DNA of 64,000 bases. It comes from CAYJAD01 sp964372165. GTDB taxonomy: Bacteria > Desulfobacterota > Desulfovibrionia > Desulfovibrionales > Desulfovibrionaceae. The position numbers and the translations under genes are program-made. This document shows positions 18,005-27,773 of this stretch, piece by piece; the first letter of the stretch is position 1, and each line of letters opens with the position of its first letter. The notes under the pieces are model-generated. The model did not search any database. It worked only from the letters and a program-made list of their open reading frames with translations, and was not told the DNA's origin. The stretch is from the NCBI GenBank assembly GCA_964372165.1, contig CAYJPT010000001.1, forward strand, positions 1 to 64,000. Reading direction: 5' to 3'.

Positions 18005-19509
18005 AACCCAAAAAATTGCGTCAGCTCTTCAACCAAGGCCGGAATAGTAAACTCTTTGGGTTGAATGTGGCAATCCAAACCATGTTTTTGTAATGTTTTA
18101 GCTGTGATTGGTCCTATGGCTGCTAATTTTACATTAGGATATTGCGCTAAAGTTTCTTTGGGAACTAAAGATAAAAAATTATCTACAGTAGAAGATGAAC
18201 CAAAGGTGATACAATGAATACGACCATTTGCAAGGTCTTCTAGCACTTCTTCCTTGCGGTTGGCTGCAGGCTTTGTTTCATAAATTGGCAAAACATTTAC
18301 CATTGCACCAGCTTCACGCAAAGCTTCTGGTAGGACTTCGCGTGCCTCCTTGGCTCGTGGTAATAAGATATTTTGTCCTTTCATACCAAGTGCCAACATG
18401 CCTTCAACTACACCCTCTGCAACATATTGTGCCGGAACAAAATCAGCTTCAATGCCAAAGCTGCGCAAAATTTGCGCCGTTGCCGGGCCAATGGCCGCAA
18501 CCTTTATGCCATGCAAGCAGCGGCTATCAAGACCATGTATTTCAAGCCTTTTCCAAAAATGTTTCACTCCATTAACTGACGTAAACACAAGCCATTGGTA
18601 AGTGTTAAGCTTTTTTATTTGCTCATCAACTTCGGCATAGTCTGCCATAGGATGTATTTCAATAGTTGGGAATTGAATAACATGCGCGCCAAGCTCTGCA
18701 AGGTCAGCGGCAATGGTGCTTGCTTGCTCCCTTGCCCGTGTTACAACAATACCCTTACCAAGCAATGGTTTTTGCTCAAACCAATTAAGTTTATCACGCA
18801 ATGTAACAACATTACCCACTACAATAATTGAGGGATTGGTAAAGCCTTGTTTTGCTCCCTCTTGAGGCAATGCTGCAATGGTTGCAACAAGAGAACGGTG
18901 ATGCGCAGTCGTACCCCAATGTACAAGGGCAGCAGGTGTATCAGGATTTAGCCCAGCATTAATCAAATTTTTTGAAATATCAGGTAGATTTTTCATACCC
19001 ATAACAAACACAAGGGTGGATGCCGATTTTGCAAGGGCTTCCCAATTATGTACAGAGCCGGGCTTATCTGGATTTTCATGTCCGGTAATAAGTGTAACTG
19101 ACGATGCAAAAGCACGATGTGTTAAAGGTATGCCTGCATAGGCTGGCCCTGCAATGGTACTTGAAATACCTGGTACTTCTTCAAAGGGCACTTGTGCAGC
19201 CAAAAGCTCTTCAGCTTCTTCTCCACCCCTACCAAAAATATAAGGATCGCCACCCTTTAACCTTGCAACAACTTTACCTTCTTTAGCTTTTTCAATAATA
19301 AGCGCATTAATTTGATCTTGCGGTAAAGCGTGGTTTGCAGCCCTTTTACCCACATAAATAAGCTCTGCTGTGGGTTTTGCGTAATTTAATAATGTTGTAT
19401 TGGCTAGAGCATCATAAACTACAACGTCAGCCATTTCTAAAATATTTTTACCCTTTATGGTCAAAAGACCAGCATCACCAGGGCCTGCTCCGATAAGATA
19501 TACTTTCAT
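18001..19509 (-). CDS. cobA-hemD: Fused uroporphyrinogen-III C-methyltransferase / uroporphyrinogen-III synthase
   Basis: This bifunctional enzyme of 502 aa belongs to the siroheme, cobalamin and alternative-heme branch. Residues 1-245 are the SAM methyltransferase (VYLIGAGPGDAGLLTIKG, VGKRAANH, ARLKGGDPYIFGRGGEE), which makes precorrin-2. Residues 250-500 are the HemD-type synthase that closes the tetrapyrrole ring (VTRAREQAS near its start). The fusion is usual in Desulfovibrio and clostridia. It directly abuts pepA (stop TAA then ATG), so it is translated from the same message. Its own stop codon lies in a TTAAGGAAA repeat. Identification is secure. Confidence 0.93.
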   Translation of the reverse strand: MKVYLIGAGPGDAGLLTIKGKNILEMADVVVYDALANTTLLNYAKPTAELIYVGKRAANHALPQDQINALIIEKAKEGKVVARLKGGDPYIFGRGGEEAEELLAAQVPFEEVPGISSTIAGPAYAGIPLTHRAFASSVTLITGHENPDKPGSVHNWEALAKSASTLVFVMGMKNLPDISKNLINAGLNPDTPAALVHWGTTAHHRSLVATIAALPQEGAKQGFTNPSIIVVGNVVTLRDKLNWFEQKPLLGKGIVVTRAREQASTIAADLAELGAHVIQFPTIEIHPMADYAEVDEQIKKLNTYQWLVFTSVNGVKHFWKRLEIHGLDSRCLHGIKVAAIGPATAQILRSFGIEADFVPAQYVAEGVVEGMLALGMKGQNILLPRAKEAREVLPEALREAGAMVNVLPIYETKPAANRKEEVLEDLANGRIHCITFGSSSTVDNFLSLVPKETLAQYPNVKLAAIGPITAKTLQKHGLDCHIQPKEFTIPALVEELTQFFGF

Positions 19510-21039
19510 TTAAATGCCACTCCGCATAAGTTCAACTAAGCTACGCACACCAAAGCCAACAGCCCCAACGGGACAAAGAGCCGACTTCTTAAAAGCCCAA
19601 TCAGCTCCTGCAATATCCAAGTGCGCCCAACGTACATCTGCTTTAATAAAGTTTTTTAAGAATAATGCCGCGTTAATAGCTCCACCTTCACGTGTACCAA
19701 GGTGACTAATATCAGCCACTTGGCTTTGAAGATTTTCTTCATAATTGACCCACAAAGGCAGTGGCCAATAATTATCACCGCATAGTGCACCTGCGTTACG
19801 TATTTCTTCACTTAATGCAACATCATCACAAAATAATCCAGCTATCTCATTGCCAAGGGCAATGGCACATGCGCCGGTTAGAGTTGCAATGTCTATAATA
19901 AATGCTGGATTCCACTTTTCTTGCGCGTAACTTAAAGCATCACATAACACCAAGCGTCCCTCAGCATCGGTATTTAATATTTCGACAGTTTTACCTGAGT
20001 GAGATTTAACAACGTCACCAGGGCGCATAGCTTTACCACCGGGCATATTTTCTGCACAAGCTAATATACCTATAATACGCCTTGGAATTTCTTCTTGCCC
20101 TGCCACCTCAAGAGCACCAACTATGGCCGCAGCTCCGGACATATCACTTTTCATAGTGTGCATGTTACTTGCAGGTTTAATACTTATACCACCGGAATCA
20201 AATGTTAAACCCTTACCTACAAAGATTATGGGGTCATCATTTTCATGCCCTTTAGGTGCATGTTCTACAATGGCCAAATATGGTGGATTTTTAGATCCAT
20301 TGCCCACAGCTAAAATGGCATTACAACCTATTTTTTCAAGCTCTTGCACATCTAAAACTGTATAATGCATGCCATGCTTTTTAGCTACATCTTGGGCAGC
20401 TTTAGCCAAAGCCTCCGGAGTCATAATATTTGGTGGATAATTTGAAAGATCACGAGCAAGACAAACGCCACTTGCTGTGCGCTCACCACGCCTTGCTGCG
20501 GCATGCTCTGCATCTGGTACTGAACTTTCTGCAAAACCAAGAGCAAGCCATAAAGGATCTGCTTTATGGTCCGGTTTTGGTTCACGTAAAGCCATAAAGC
20601 GATAAAGACCTAAAAATGCAGCACAAACACCTTCTTCTATCAAGCGTGTCACTTGCATAGGCAATGTATTTAACGCTGGCACAGGTAGTAAGATGGACTC
20701 AACTCCCAAGCTACGGCAACGTGCAACAGCATCCGCCATAGCAGAGCGGAATGTCGCAAGCGAAAAGGCATCACGCTCACCAAGACCCACTGCTAATACT
20801 CGTGGGATAGATTGTTCTGGATGACCATAAAACACACCAATTTGCCCTTTGTCCCCTGTAAAGTCTTTTAGACCAGGTGCAATGGTAAACCAAGGTGTTG
20901 CCTCACCCACCTCAGCGCATAAAGTTGAGGGGTCTTCACCTTTACAAGCAAAGGTGAGCATAATTTGCCCTTTCCATGTATTTGGGCCATTGGCTTGAAA
21001 ACGTATATCCACAATAAAGCTCCTTGCAAATTTGCTCAT
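19510..21039 (-). CDS. pepA: Leucyl aminopeptidase (M17, cytosolic)
   Basis: This dinuclear-metal aminopeptidase of 509 aa releases N-terminal residues from peptides. The M17 signature NTDAEGRL is present, with upstream metal ligands in VGKGLTFDSGG (Lys and Asp). The N-terminal third is the typical macro-like domain. There is no signal peptide, so it is cytoplasmic. It is first in a two-gene unit with cobA-hemD. The catalytic Arg lies in AEGRL. Identification is secure. Confidence 0.94.
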   Translation of the reverse strand: MSKFARSFIVDIRFQANGPNTWKGQIMLTFACKGEDPSTLCAEVGEATPWFTIAPGLKDFTGDKGQIGVFYGHPEQSIPRVLAVGLGERDAFSLATFRSAMADAVARCRSLGVESILLPVPALNTLPMQVTRLIEEGVCAAFLGLYRFMALREPKPDHKADPLWLALGFAESSVPDAEHAAARRGERTASGVCLARDLSNYPPNIMTPEALAKAAQDVAKKHGMHYTVLDVQELEKIGCNAILAVGNGSKNPPYLAIVEHAPKGHENDDPIIFVGKGLTFDSGGISIKPASNMHTMKSDMSGAAAIVGALEVAGQEEIPRRIIGILACAENMPGGKAMRPGDVVKSHSGKTVEILNTDAEGRLVLCDALSYAQEKWNPAFIIDIATLTGACAIALGNEIAGLFCDDVALSEEIRNAGALCGDNYWPLPLWVNYEENLQSQVADISHLGTREGGAINAALFLKNFIKADVRWAHLDIAGADWAFKKSALCPVGAVGFGVRSLVELMRSGI

Positions 21040-21250
21040 AATAATTCATGTTAGTACATGTTTCACTATATGCTTTCTTGATGCTTTTGCCAAGAGCAGA
21101 CTGTGACTCAATCTATTATACTTAGTTTCTAGTGCCTTAGTATAATATAATAAATGCACATACTATAAATATTGAGCGAAATTAAGACAAAACACTTTTG
21201 ATAGAGCTTTTAATACACAGCGAAAATAGTATTTTTTAAGAGAGTAATTC

Positions 21251-22459
21251 ATGCTACTATACATACATGTACCTTTTTGCCGCACTAAATGTACCTATTG
21301 CGCCTTTCATTCGGTGGGAGTTGGTAAAGGTGTTAATATTCTTGATTATGAGCCATTTCTCCATTATATTGATACATTATTTTTAGAGCTTGCGGTATGG
21401 GGCGATCGCTATAATGGCATGCCTATAGAATCAATTTTCTTTGGAGGAGGTACTCCTAGTCTTTTACCGGCACGTGTTGTTAAACTTATGCTTGAACGAA
21501 TTCATAAATGTTTTACAGTTGCAGATGATATTGAAATAACATTAGAAGCTAATCCAGAATCTTTACGCTCAAAGCAACAGATACGTGGTTTTTTAAAGGC
21601 TGGAGTCAACCGCCTTTCCATTGGTTTACAAAGTCTTGATGATGTTTATTTGCGTCAACTTGGACGTTCTCATCGTGTAAAAGACAGTCTTTATGCAGTC
21701 ATGCAAGCCCGTGATATGGGTTTTGCTAATATTAATGTGGATTTAATGTGGGGTCTACCATCGCAAGGTGTACGCCATTGGTTAAATACTTTGCGCGAAG
21801 TCACACGCATGAAACCTAATCATATTTCTGCCTATGGCCTTACACTTGAAAATGGTACAGACTTAGAGCGTGACTTTGCAGAAGGAAAAATCAACTTGCC
21901 GCCTGAGCGTGACCAATCAGTTATGTTTATCGAGGGAGCGGCAATTTTAGAAGAACAAGGCTATTTACACTATGAAATATCTAACTTTGCACGCATGGGC
22001 TTCCAATGTAAGCATAACTTGGGATATTGGGAAGGCAATGACTATTTGGGTCTAGGTCCTTCGGCTACATCTACCATTCAAGGCAGACGCTGGACTAACC
22101 CTTTAAGTCAAAAAGTATGGGCTGCCAAAGTTGCAGATAACAGCCTTGACGCAGAAGCACAAAATTTAAATTCTACAGAACGTGTACTTGAGCTAATCAT
22201 GCTGCGCTTGCGTACATCACGTGGACTACGTGTTAAAGCCTATAAAGCATTAACCGGACGTGATTTTATGGGTGACCATAAAAAACTTATTCAGGCTCTT
22301 CATGAAAATGGTCTTATCCGTATTCGCGATGGTTATTTACGCCTAACACGAAGCGGTATGTTAGTCTCCAACAGTATTTTATCAAATATTTTTTCGCAAA
22401 CTGAGGCAACTCTTAATGCCCCACCTCCAACAAAGCCGGAAAAAAAGAAGATTAAATAA
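21251..22459 (+). CDS. hemW: Radical SAM heme chaperone HemW (coproporphyrinogen III oxidase-like)
   Basis: The product is 402 aa. The radical-SAM cluster motif CRTKCTYC (Cys10, Cys14, Cys17) is followed by FFGGGTPSLL and the HemN-like domain. The short N-terminus, with the cluster starting at residue 10, points to HemW, which inserts heme into respiratory enzymes, rather than to HemN oxidase. The C-terminal winged-helix-like region is present, and the last 20 residues are Pro/Lys-rich. It is divergent from pepA and monocistronic, and it ends at a bidirectional terminator shared with flgE. HemW versus an oxidase of the same family cannot be proven from sequence. Confidence 0.87.
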   Translation: MLLYIHVPFCRTKCTYCAFHSVGVGKGVNILDYEPFLHYIDTLFLELAVWGDRYNGMPIESIFFGGGTPSLLPARVVKLMLERIHKCFTVADDIEITLEANPESLRSKQQIRGFLKAGVNRLSIGLQSLDDVYLRQLGRSHRVKDSLYAVMQARDMGFANINVDLMWGLPSQGVRHWLNTLREVTRMKPNHISAYGLTLENGTDLERDFAEGKINLPPERDQSVMFIEGAAILEEQGYLHYEISNFARMGFQCKHNLGYWEGNDYLGLGPSATSTIQGRRWTNPLSQKVWAAKVADNSLDAEAQNLNSTERVLELIMLRLRTSRGLRVKAYKALTGRDFMGDHKKLIQALHENGLIRIRDGYLRLTRSGMLVSNSILSNIFSQTEATLNAPPPTKPEKKKIK

Positions 22460-22523
22460 TCAGACACAGGAAAAACAATACAGCATGCTGAAAATAAACT
22501 ACTTTTTATCTAAAACATACAAA

Positions 22524-22570
22524 AAAATTTCCAGAAATAAACACATGGAATGCACTTTTCTGGAAATTTT
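22524..22570. terminator. Bidirectional terminator between hemW and flgE
   Basis: Perfect 14-base arms AAAATTTCCAGAAA / TTTCTGGAAATTTT with a 19-base loop lie between convergent genes. The stem again contains CCAGAAA. Confidence 0.8.
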
Positions 22571-22635
22571 ATAATGCAGATAACGACTAAAAAACTTTAA
22601 GACATCAAAATTAAATGTGTAAATATCAACTATGA

Positions 22636-24117
22636 CTATTGCCGCTTAATTTCCATAGCTTTTTTTAGCATCTCATCTGCCGTTGTCACAACCTTACTAT
22701 TACTTTGAAAACCACGTTGAGTAACAATCATATTAACCATTTCTTTTGCCATATCCACATTGGACATTTCTAAAGTACCGGCTTGAATTGAACCGTAGTT
22801 TTCTGTACCGGCCACTCCAAGGTCCATAGCACCAGCCGCCGGCGTTGAAGAAAATAAGTTTCCACCTTCGCGATGCAAACCATCTTCACTGGTAAATCTG
22901 GCAATAGGTATTTCAAAAAGATCTGCATCTTGACCATTGGTATATCGACCAACAATGCGGCCATTTTCAGTTATATCAAGCTGGGTTAATTGCCCTTCAC
23001 CATACCCATCTTGCTCACCTAAGTATTGTGAATTTGAACCACTAAAGGCAGTTGAAGCATCTGCACTCACCGTAGCATTAGCACCCATACTTGATAAAAG
23101 AGCCTTATCTGTGCCAACAGCTGCCGCAGTTGCAGGAGCATTTGTCCATGCCTCAGCACCGGAAATACCCATATTAATACCAATTGATTGTTCATTAAAG
23201 GTAAATTGTGGCACTCCATTTACCAGCGTTGCAGGTACCCAAGTATTTAAATCTTGTGTATTTGCAGCATCTGTTGGAGTAAAAGCTGACATATCTATAA
23301 GTTCGCCCTGTGAGTCAAATGTTAATGTGCCCGTCATCAAAGCCTGTGAACTTGCATCATCTGTAGTGGCATTTGAGGCTATTAAAAATTCTATCACTTG
23401 TTCAGGTGGGTCTGATGGTGTGCCATCAAAATATATGGTTAAGTCTTCTTTTTCACCAGCAGCATTATATATTTGCAAAGTCTGCGAATACCCAGGATTA
23501 CCTATGGGTACTGTAGCAGTTGGATCATAATTTTGAGCTAAGCTAAAAAAAGAATCTGTTGCACTTTCTGTTGAATCAGGCACATTACCAAGGTTAAAGC
23601 CTAAATCCATTTGCGTAGTACCACTACCTGCCAATGTATCAAACTTATTAAGTTGTATAGGGACAAGTGATGTTAAAACGCCTGTTTCATCAATGGGATG
23701 CCCATTTAGTACTTGTCCTCCCGGTAAGGATAAAAAGCCTGATTCATCAAAGCGAAAATTGCCTGCACGTGAGTATAATGTTTCACCCTCAAGCCCCGTT
23801 ACTTGAAAAAACCCCTTACCTGCAATGGCTAGGTCTGTAAGTTCATTACTACTTTCAAAAGCACCTTGATTAAAAGATGTTCTAATAGCATCAACTTGCA
23901 CACCAGAGCCAACTTGCCCTAAGGCTACAATGGAGTCATCGGTTGTGTTCCATGAGTCACCTAAGTTACCCTGACTATTATACATAAGATCAGAGAAGGT
24001 TATTACTTGCTCTTTAAAACCTACAGTGCTTACATTAGCAATATTATTACTAACAACATTCATGCCTTCACTAAGGCTTTTCATGCCGGTTGCACCTACA
24101 TATAGGGCACTGTTCAT
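22636..24117 (-). CDS. flgE: Flagellar hook protein FlgE
   Basis: This hook subunit of 493 aa has the N-terminal rod/hook motif (YVGATGMKSLSEGMNVVSNN, then IANVSTVGFKEQ) and the C-terminal FlgE tail (GSIQAGTLEMSNVDMAKEMVNM, ending in the heptad-like MLKKAMEIKRQ). A variable Thr/Ser/Ala-rich surface domain lies between. It is exported through the flagellar type III pathway and polymerises into the hook. It lies 22 kb from the other hook genes in this window and is monocistronic. FlgF/FlgG share the ends, but the length and the long variable domain favour FlgE. Confidence 0.9.
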   Translation of the reverse strand: MNSALYVGATGMKSLSEGMNVVSNNIANVSTVGFKEQVITFSDLMYNSQGNLGDSWNTTDDSIVALGQVGSGVQVDAIRTSFNQGAFESSNELTDLAIAGKGFFQVTGLEGETLYSRAGNFRFDESGFLSLPGGQVLNGHPIDETGVLTSLVPIQLNKFDTLAGSGTTQMDLGFNLGNVPDSTESATDSFFSLAQNYDPTATVPIGNPGYSQTLQIYNAAGEKEDLTIYFDGTPSDPPEQVIEFLIASNATTDDASSQALMTGTLTFDSQGELIDMSAFTPTDAANTQDLNTWVPATLVNGVPQFTFNEQSIGINMGISGAEAWTNAPATAAAVGTDKALLSSMGANATVSADASTAFSGSNSQYLGEQDGYGEGQLTQLDITENGRIVGRYTNGQDADLFEIPIARFTSEDGLHREGGNLFSSTPAAGAMDLGVAGTENYGSIQAGTLEMSNVDMAKEMVNMIVTQRGFQSNSKVVTTADEMLKKAMEIKRQ

Positions 24118-24537
24118 AATAACTCCTTTGCAAATACTCTATTAAAACGACGTTGTGCATTTTTTTCCGCGCTGTATATTAGCGATGTGAAGAAAAAAAT
24201 TACAATCAAAACACTTAATACAAAGCAAAAATATTAAAAATTAACTAACAAACACTGTTTGTTATGCTTTTAATTTATGATAAGTTTTGCCATACACTTA
24301 CCACGTCAAAACGGAAAATTTTTCCGCATAATAGGTCTGCATAAGATTAAAAGCATTTTTCATGCCATTGCATTGTTTTCGGACCAGTAGTCGCGTTACA
24401 AGTAATTAAAGCAGTGCATGTTTTAGCAATATTTATTATAAATTAATTACTTAAGTCACCTTGCACTATTGTGCATATTTGTATACAATTTGACAGAGTA
24501 TTTATTTTTAATTTTTTACCAAAGTGAAGGATTTGAT
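24118..24537. other. Divergent intergenic region flgE / TAXI transporter
   Basis: About 420 bases of AT-rich DNA hold the promoters of both flanking genes. The clearest element is the small palindrome CGGAAAATTTTTCCG at 24312-24326, which could be an operator. No confident sigma-54 (GG-N10-GC) site for flgE was found. Confidence 0.4.
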
Positions 24538-25530
24538 ATGAAACGTATTCTCTTTTTATGTGGACTTTGTGTTGCAAGCTTAGTGTTCCTGTCAGCCCCA
24601 ATCTCGCATGCCGCTGAAGCAAACACTCCGGATCATTTACGCTTTATGGCGGGACCTCCCGGTGGGAACTGGTTTGCCCTAGGTACAGCCCTTTCTGAAA
24701 TGTGGTCTAAAAATGTAGTACAAACTACCAATAGCACCGGCGGTGGCGTATCAAACATCATTAATGCAAATAGTCGTAAAGGTGATCTTGGATTTACAGT
24801 CACCTCTTTTATTGGTGCAGCCGTTGCAGGTGAAGAAGATTTTAAAGGTAAAAAAATTGATAACGCTGTTGTATTTGCCAACTTATATACGCAAGTAACC
24901 TATTTTATTATGCGCGAAGACTTTGCTCAAAAGCACGGCATTACAACCGTTGGCGAACTATTAACAAAAAAAGTACCAGTACGCTTTGCTACTTTAAAAC
25001 CCGGTACTGCATCAGAATTTTTAGTAAAGGTACTTTTCTCCAAAGGGTATGATACTAATTACACAAAACTTAAAGGCAATAATGGCTGGTCAGTGCAATA
25101 TGCATCTTATGAAGGCGGTGCAGACTTGATTGCTGATAACCATCTTGACGTATTTGCATTTTCTGTAGGACAAGTAGCATCCATCGTAATGAACATTGAA
25201 AGCCGCGTGCCTGTGCGTATTTTAGGTGTGGAAACAAAAGCCTTAGACGCTGTAAGCAAAGCCTATGGTACAAGCGCACACACAATTGAGCCTGGTATTT
25301 ACAAAAGTGTAACCAAGCCTGTTGTAACTGTTGGTGACTACACAAGTATAGTTATACGCAAGGACCTACCGGAAGAATTTGTTTACAAGCTAAGCAAAGC
25401 CATGTGGGAAAATAAGCAAAACCTAACCAATGCTGTTAAAGATGTACAAGAACTATCACCAGCAACAGCTCTACCAAAGGGTGTGCCTGCACATCCCGGC
25501 GCAGTAAAGTTTTGGAATAGCGTAAAATAA
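24538..25530 (+). CDS. TAXI-family TRAP transporter solute-binding protein
   Basis: This is a periplasmic substrate-binding protein of about 330 aa for a TRAP transporter. I chose the ATG at 24538 (GAAGG 7 bases upstream) because it gives a clean signal peptide (KRILFLCGLCVASLVFLSAPISHAAE). The mature protein has the TAXI hallmarks: MAGPPGGNWFALGTALSEMW near the start, and the STGGGVSNI and FAFSVGQVAS segments. It binds an unknown ligand, often a carboxylate or amino acid in this family, and delivers it to the permease encoded next. The gap to the permease contains a strong hairpin. Confidence 0.92.
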   Translation: MKRILFLCGLCVASLVFLSAPISHAAEANTPDHLRFMAGPPGGNWFALGTALSEMWSKNVVQTTNSTGGGVSNIINANSRKGDLGFTVTSFIGAAVAGEEDFKGKKIDNAVVFANLYTQVTYFIMREDFAQKHGITTVGELLTKKVPVRFATLKPGTASEFLVKVLFSKGYDTNYTKLKGNNGWSVQYASYEGGADLIADNHLDVFAFSVGQVASIVMNIESRVPVRILGVETKALDAVSKAYGTSAHTIEPGIYKSVTKPVVTVGDYTSIVIRKDLPEEFVYKLSKAMWENKQNLTNAVKDVQELSPATALPKGVPAHPGAVKFWNSVK

Positions 25531-25649
25531 ATACCGCAATACATAATATAAAGGCATGCAATTTAAGCATTAGTGAACATTGTAAACCTTTATAAATGCA
25601 AAGAACAACGGCGTAAATTACTTGCACCGTTATATGTATTCAATCACTA

Positions 25650-25674
25650 GCTGTGTGGGCCATGCCCACACAGC
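25650..25674 (+). promoter_or_regulatory. Perfect intercistronic hairpin between TAXI receptor and permease
   Basis: GCTGTGTGGGC-CAT-GCCCACACAGC is an 11-bp perfect stem with a 3-base loop and no T-run after it. It lies about 120 bases after the receptor stop and 26 bases before the permease start. Such hairpins often stabilise the upstream message and lower downstream expression, matching the need for excess binding protein. Function is inferred. Confidence 0.65.
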
Positions 25675-25700
25675 ATCACACAATAAAAAGTAGGTTTATA

Positions 25701-27566
25701 ATGAGAGCACTGATAGGCTGGCAACAAAAATTGCTCTACGTGTATATTGTATGCATTGGCATATTCCATCTATATACTGCCTTTTATGGCAGTTTTGAAG
25801 CATACTTACAGCGTACCATACACCTTATGCTTATCCTTCCTCTCACCTATTTTTTATTTCCTATCAACTCTAAAGCACCAAAAGACAACATACCTTGGTA
25901 TGATTGGATATTGGGTTTTATAGCCGCTGTACCAGGTTTATATGGTGTGCTAAATTATGATGATATTGTTAACCGCATACAGCAGGTAGACCCTTTAACT
26001 GATGCACAATTTTTTTGCGGTGCATTGCTTGTATTTATGCTACTTGAAGGCTCAAGGCGTGTTGTGGGTTTACCCCTTTCTATCATTGCAGCAATGTTTG
26101 CAGCCTATATGCATTTTGGCTACTCCTTACCAGGAATTTTACAAGGTTTATCCTTGTCCTACCCGGAAATAGTGGAGCAATTATACCTTACAGATGAAGG
26201 TATTTTTTCTATGCCACTAGGAGTTTCTGCTACATTTGTCATTGTATTTTTAATATTTGGTGGTTTTTTGGACAAAAGCGGAGCCGGAGATTACTTTATG
26301 GACATGGCTCGCGCACTAATGGGGACAAAACCTGGAGGACCAGCACAAATTGCCGTTGTTAGTTCCTGTCTTTTTGGGTCCATTAGTGGCTCGGCAGTTG
26401 CTAATGTATATGGAACTGGTTCATTTACCATACCTTTGATGAAACGTATTGGCTATACCCCAACTTTTGCAGGAGCAGTTGAAGCTGCAGCAAGTACCGG
26501 TGGGCAAATCATGCCACCTGTTATGGGTGCTGGTGCATTTCTCATGGCCTCATTTTTGGGTATACAGTTTAAAGAGATTATGGTTGGGGCTTTTTTACCA
26601 GCCCTTATGTATTATGGAGCCTTGCTACTTATGGTGCGCTTAACTGCTTTGCGTAATGGTATGCAAGGGCTTGATCCATCAGAATTACCAAAGCTTAAAG
26701 ATGCATTAAAACGTTTATACTTACTCTTTCCCATAGTAGGTGTTGTATATATGCTGCTTGACGGTGCATCACCCATGAAAGCTGGCATTGTTGGTATTGC
26801 TTTGTGTTGGCTTGTTTCCCTGCCTGACCCTAAACGTCGCATGGGACCCAAACAAATTATTGATGCCATTTATGAGGGAACAAAAGGTATTCCACTTGTA
26901 TGTGTTGCCTGTGCTTCAGCAGGCATAGTACTTGGTGCAGTTGCCTTAACCGGCATTGGCGGAAAGTTAGTTGGATTTGTTATCGCCCTTGCAGGCAATG
27001 TACCCTTTATGGCTCTTGTTCTTATTATGCTTGTATCCTTAGTGCTTGGGATGGGTTTACCAACCACAGGAGCATATATTTTAGCCTCTGCCCTTGGTTC
27101 ACCAGTGCTCATTAAACTTGGCTTTGAACCACTTGCCGCACATATGTTTGTATTTTATTATGCTATCATTTCAAACATAACACCACCCGTTGCCCTTGCT
27201 GCATATGCCGCAAGCTCCGTTGCAGGCTCTCCACCTAATCGTACCGGATTCCAAGCTATGAAACTTGGCAGCATTGCCTTTTTAGTCCCATTTGCTTTTT
27301 GCTATGATCCTGGCCTACTTATGCTTGGTGATTTGCAAACTAATTCTTTAGCAACATTAAGTGGAGTGATGAGCGTCTTGGCACTTGGCGCTTTTTGGGT
27401 AGGCTATGCCTATGATAATCTAAACACCATACATCGTGTCATTCTAGCTTGTGGTGGCATTTTAGTGTTTACCCCACAACCAATATTCGTTTTTGTTGGG
27501 ATGACTGCCATATTAGGAGTATGGGTGTTATCTTGGCTACGAGCGCGTAAAAATTCGCACACTTAG
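25701..27566 (+). CDS. TRAP transporter fused permease (4TM + 12TM)
   Basis: This integral membrane protein of about 621 aa combines the small (DctQ-like) and large (DctM-like) TRAP subunits, as is usual for TAXI systems. The N-terminal part (1-150) has about four membrane segments. The rest shows DctM features: FGGFLDKSGAGDYF, SSCLFGSISGSAVANVYGTG, GGQIMPPVMGAGAF and LGMGLPTTGAY. I place the start at ATG 25701; an upstream in-frame GTG at 25653 falls inside the hairpin and gives an odd extension. It works with the receptor encoded upstream, using an ion gradient. Confidence 0.93.
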   Translation: MRALIGWQQKLLYVYIVCIGIFHLYTAFYGSFEAYLQRTIHLMLILPLTYFLFPINSKAPKDNIPWYDWILGFIAAVPGLYGVLNYDDIVNRIQQVDPLTDAQFFCGALLVFMLLEGSRRVVGLPLSIIAAMFAAYMHFGYSLPGILQGLSLSYPEIVEQLYLTDEGIFSMPLGVSATFVIVFLIFGGFLDKSGAGDYFMDMARALMGTKPGGPAQIAVVSSCLFGSISGSAVANVYGTGSFTIPLMKRIGYTPTFAGAVEAAASTGGQIMPPVMGAGAFLMASFLGIQFKEIMVGAFLPALMYYGALLLMVRLTALRNGMQGLDPSELPKLKDALKRLYLLFPIVGVVYMLLDGASPMKAGIVGIALCWLVSLPDPKRRMGPKQIIDAIYEGTKGIPLVCVACASAGIVLGAVALTGIGGKLVGFVIALAGNVPFMALVLIMLVSLVLGMGLPTTGAYILASALGSPVLIKLGFEPLAAHMFVFYYAIISNITPPVALAAYAASSVAGSPPNRTGFQAMKLGSIAFLVPFAFCYDPGLLMLGDLQTNSLATLSGVMSVLALGAFWVGYAYDNLNTIHRVILACGGILVFTPQPIFVFVGMTAILGVWVLSWLRARKNSHT

Positions 27567-27577
27567 TCATCTTGTAA

Positions 27578-27628
27578 AAATACCCCTTTGGGGACGTAAG
27601 AAGTAAATTCTGGCTTGTTTTACGGCAC
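27578..27628. repeat. 51-bp intergenic repeat, copy X
   Basis: It runs from AAATACCCCTTTGG to TTTTACGGCAC, 11 bases after the permease stop. A second copy with about 8 differences in 51 positions is at 30803-30853, in the same orientation. A short hairpin around TTCTGG is kept better in the second copy. Confidence 0.75.
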
Positions 27629-27666
27629 TTATGCTTTAATAATCTTAAAGAATTTTCTTTTTGCTT

Positions 27667-27718
27667 TACTAAATTGTCAGAAAGTCGCATTAGATGCTTT
27701 GTTTCTGACAATTTAGTA
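27667..27718. terminator. Hairpin terminator downstream of the TRAP operon
   Basis: Perfect 17-base arms (TACTAAATTGTCAGAAA and complement) with an 18-base loop lie between convergent genes. The right half resembles sequence at about 17619-17640. Confidence 0.65.
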
Positions 27719-27773
27719 TGCTTAATTTTATGTTACAATATTTTCTTATTTTTTAGCATCTACTCATTATTTT

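Noticed and set aside
25653..25700. Upstream GTG start for the TRAP permease
   Set aside because: It lies in the stem of the hairpin and gives a non-family N-terminus; ATG 25701 is preferred.
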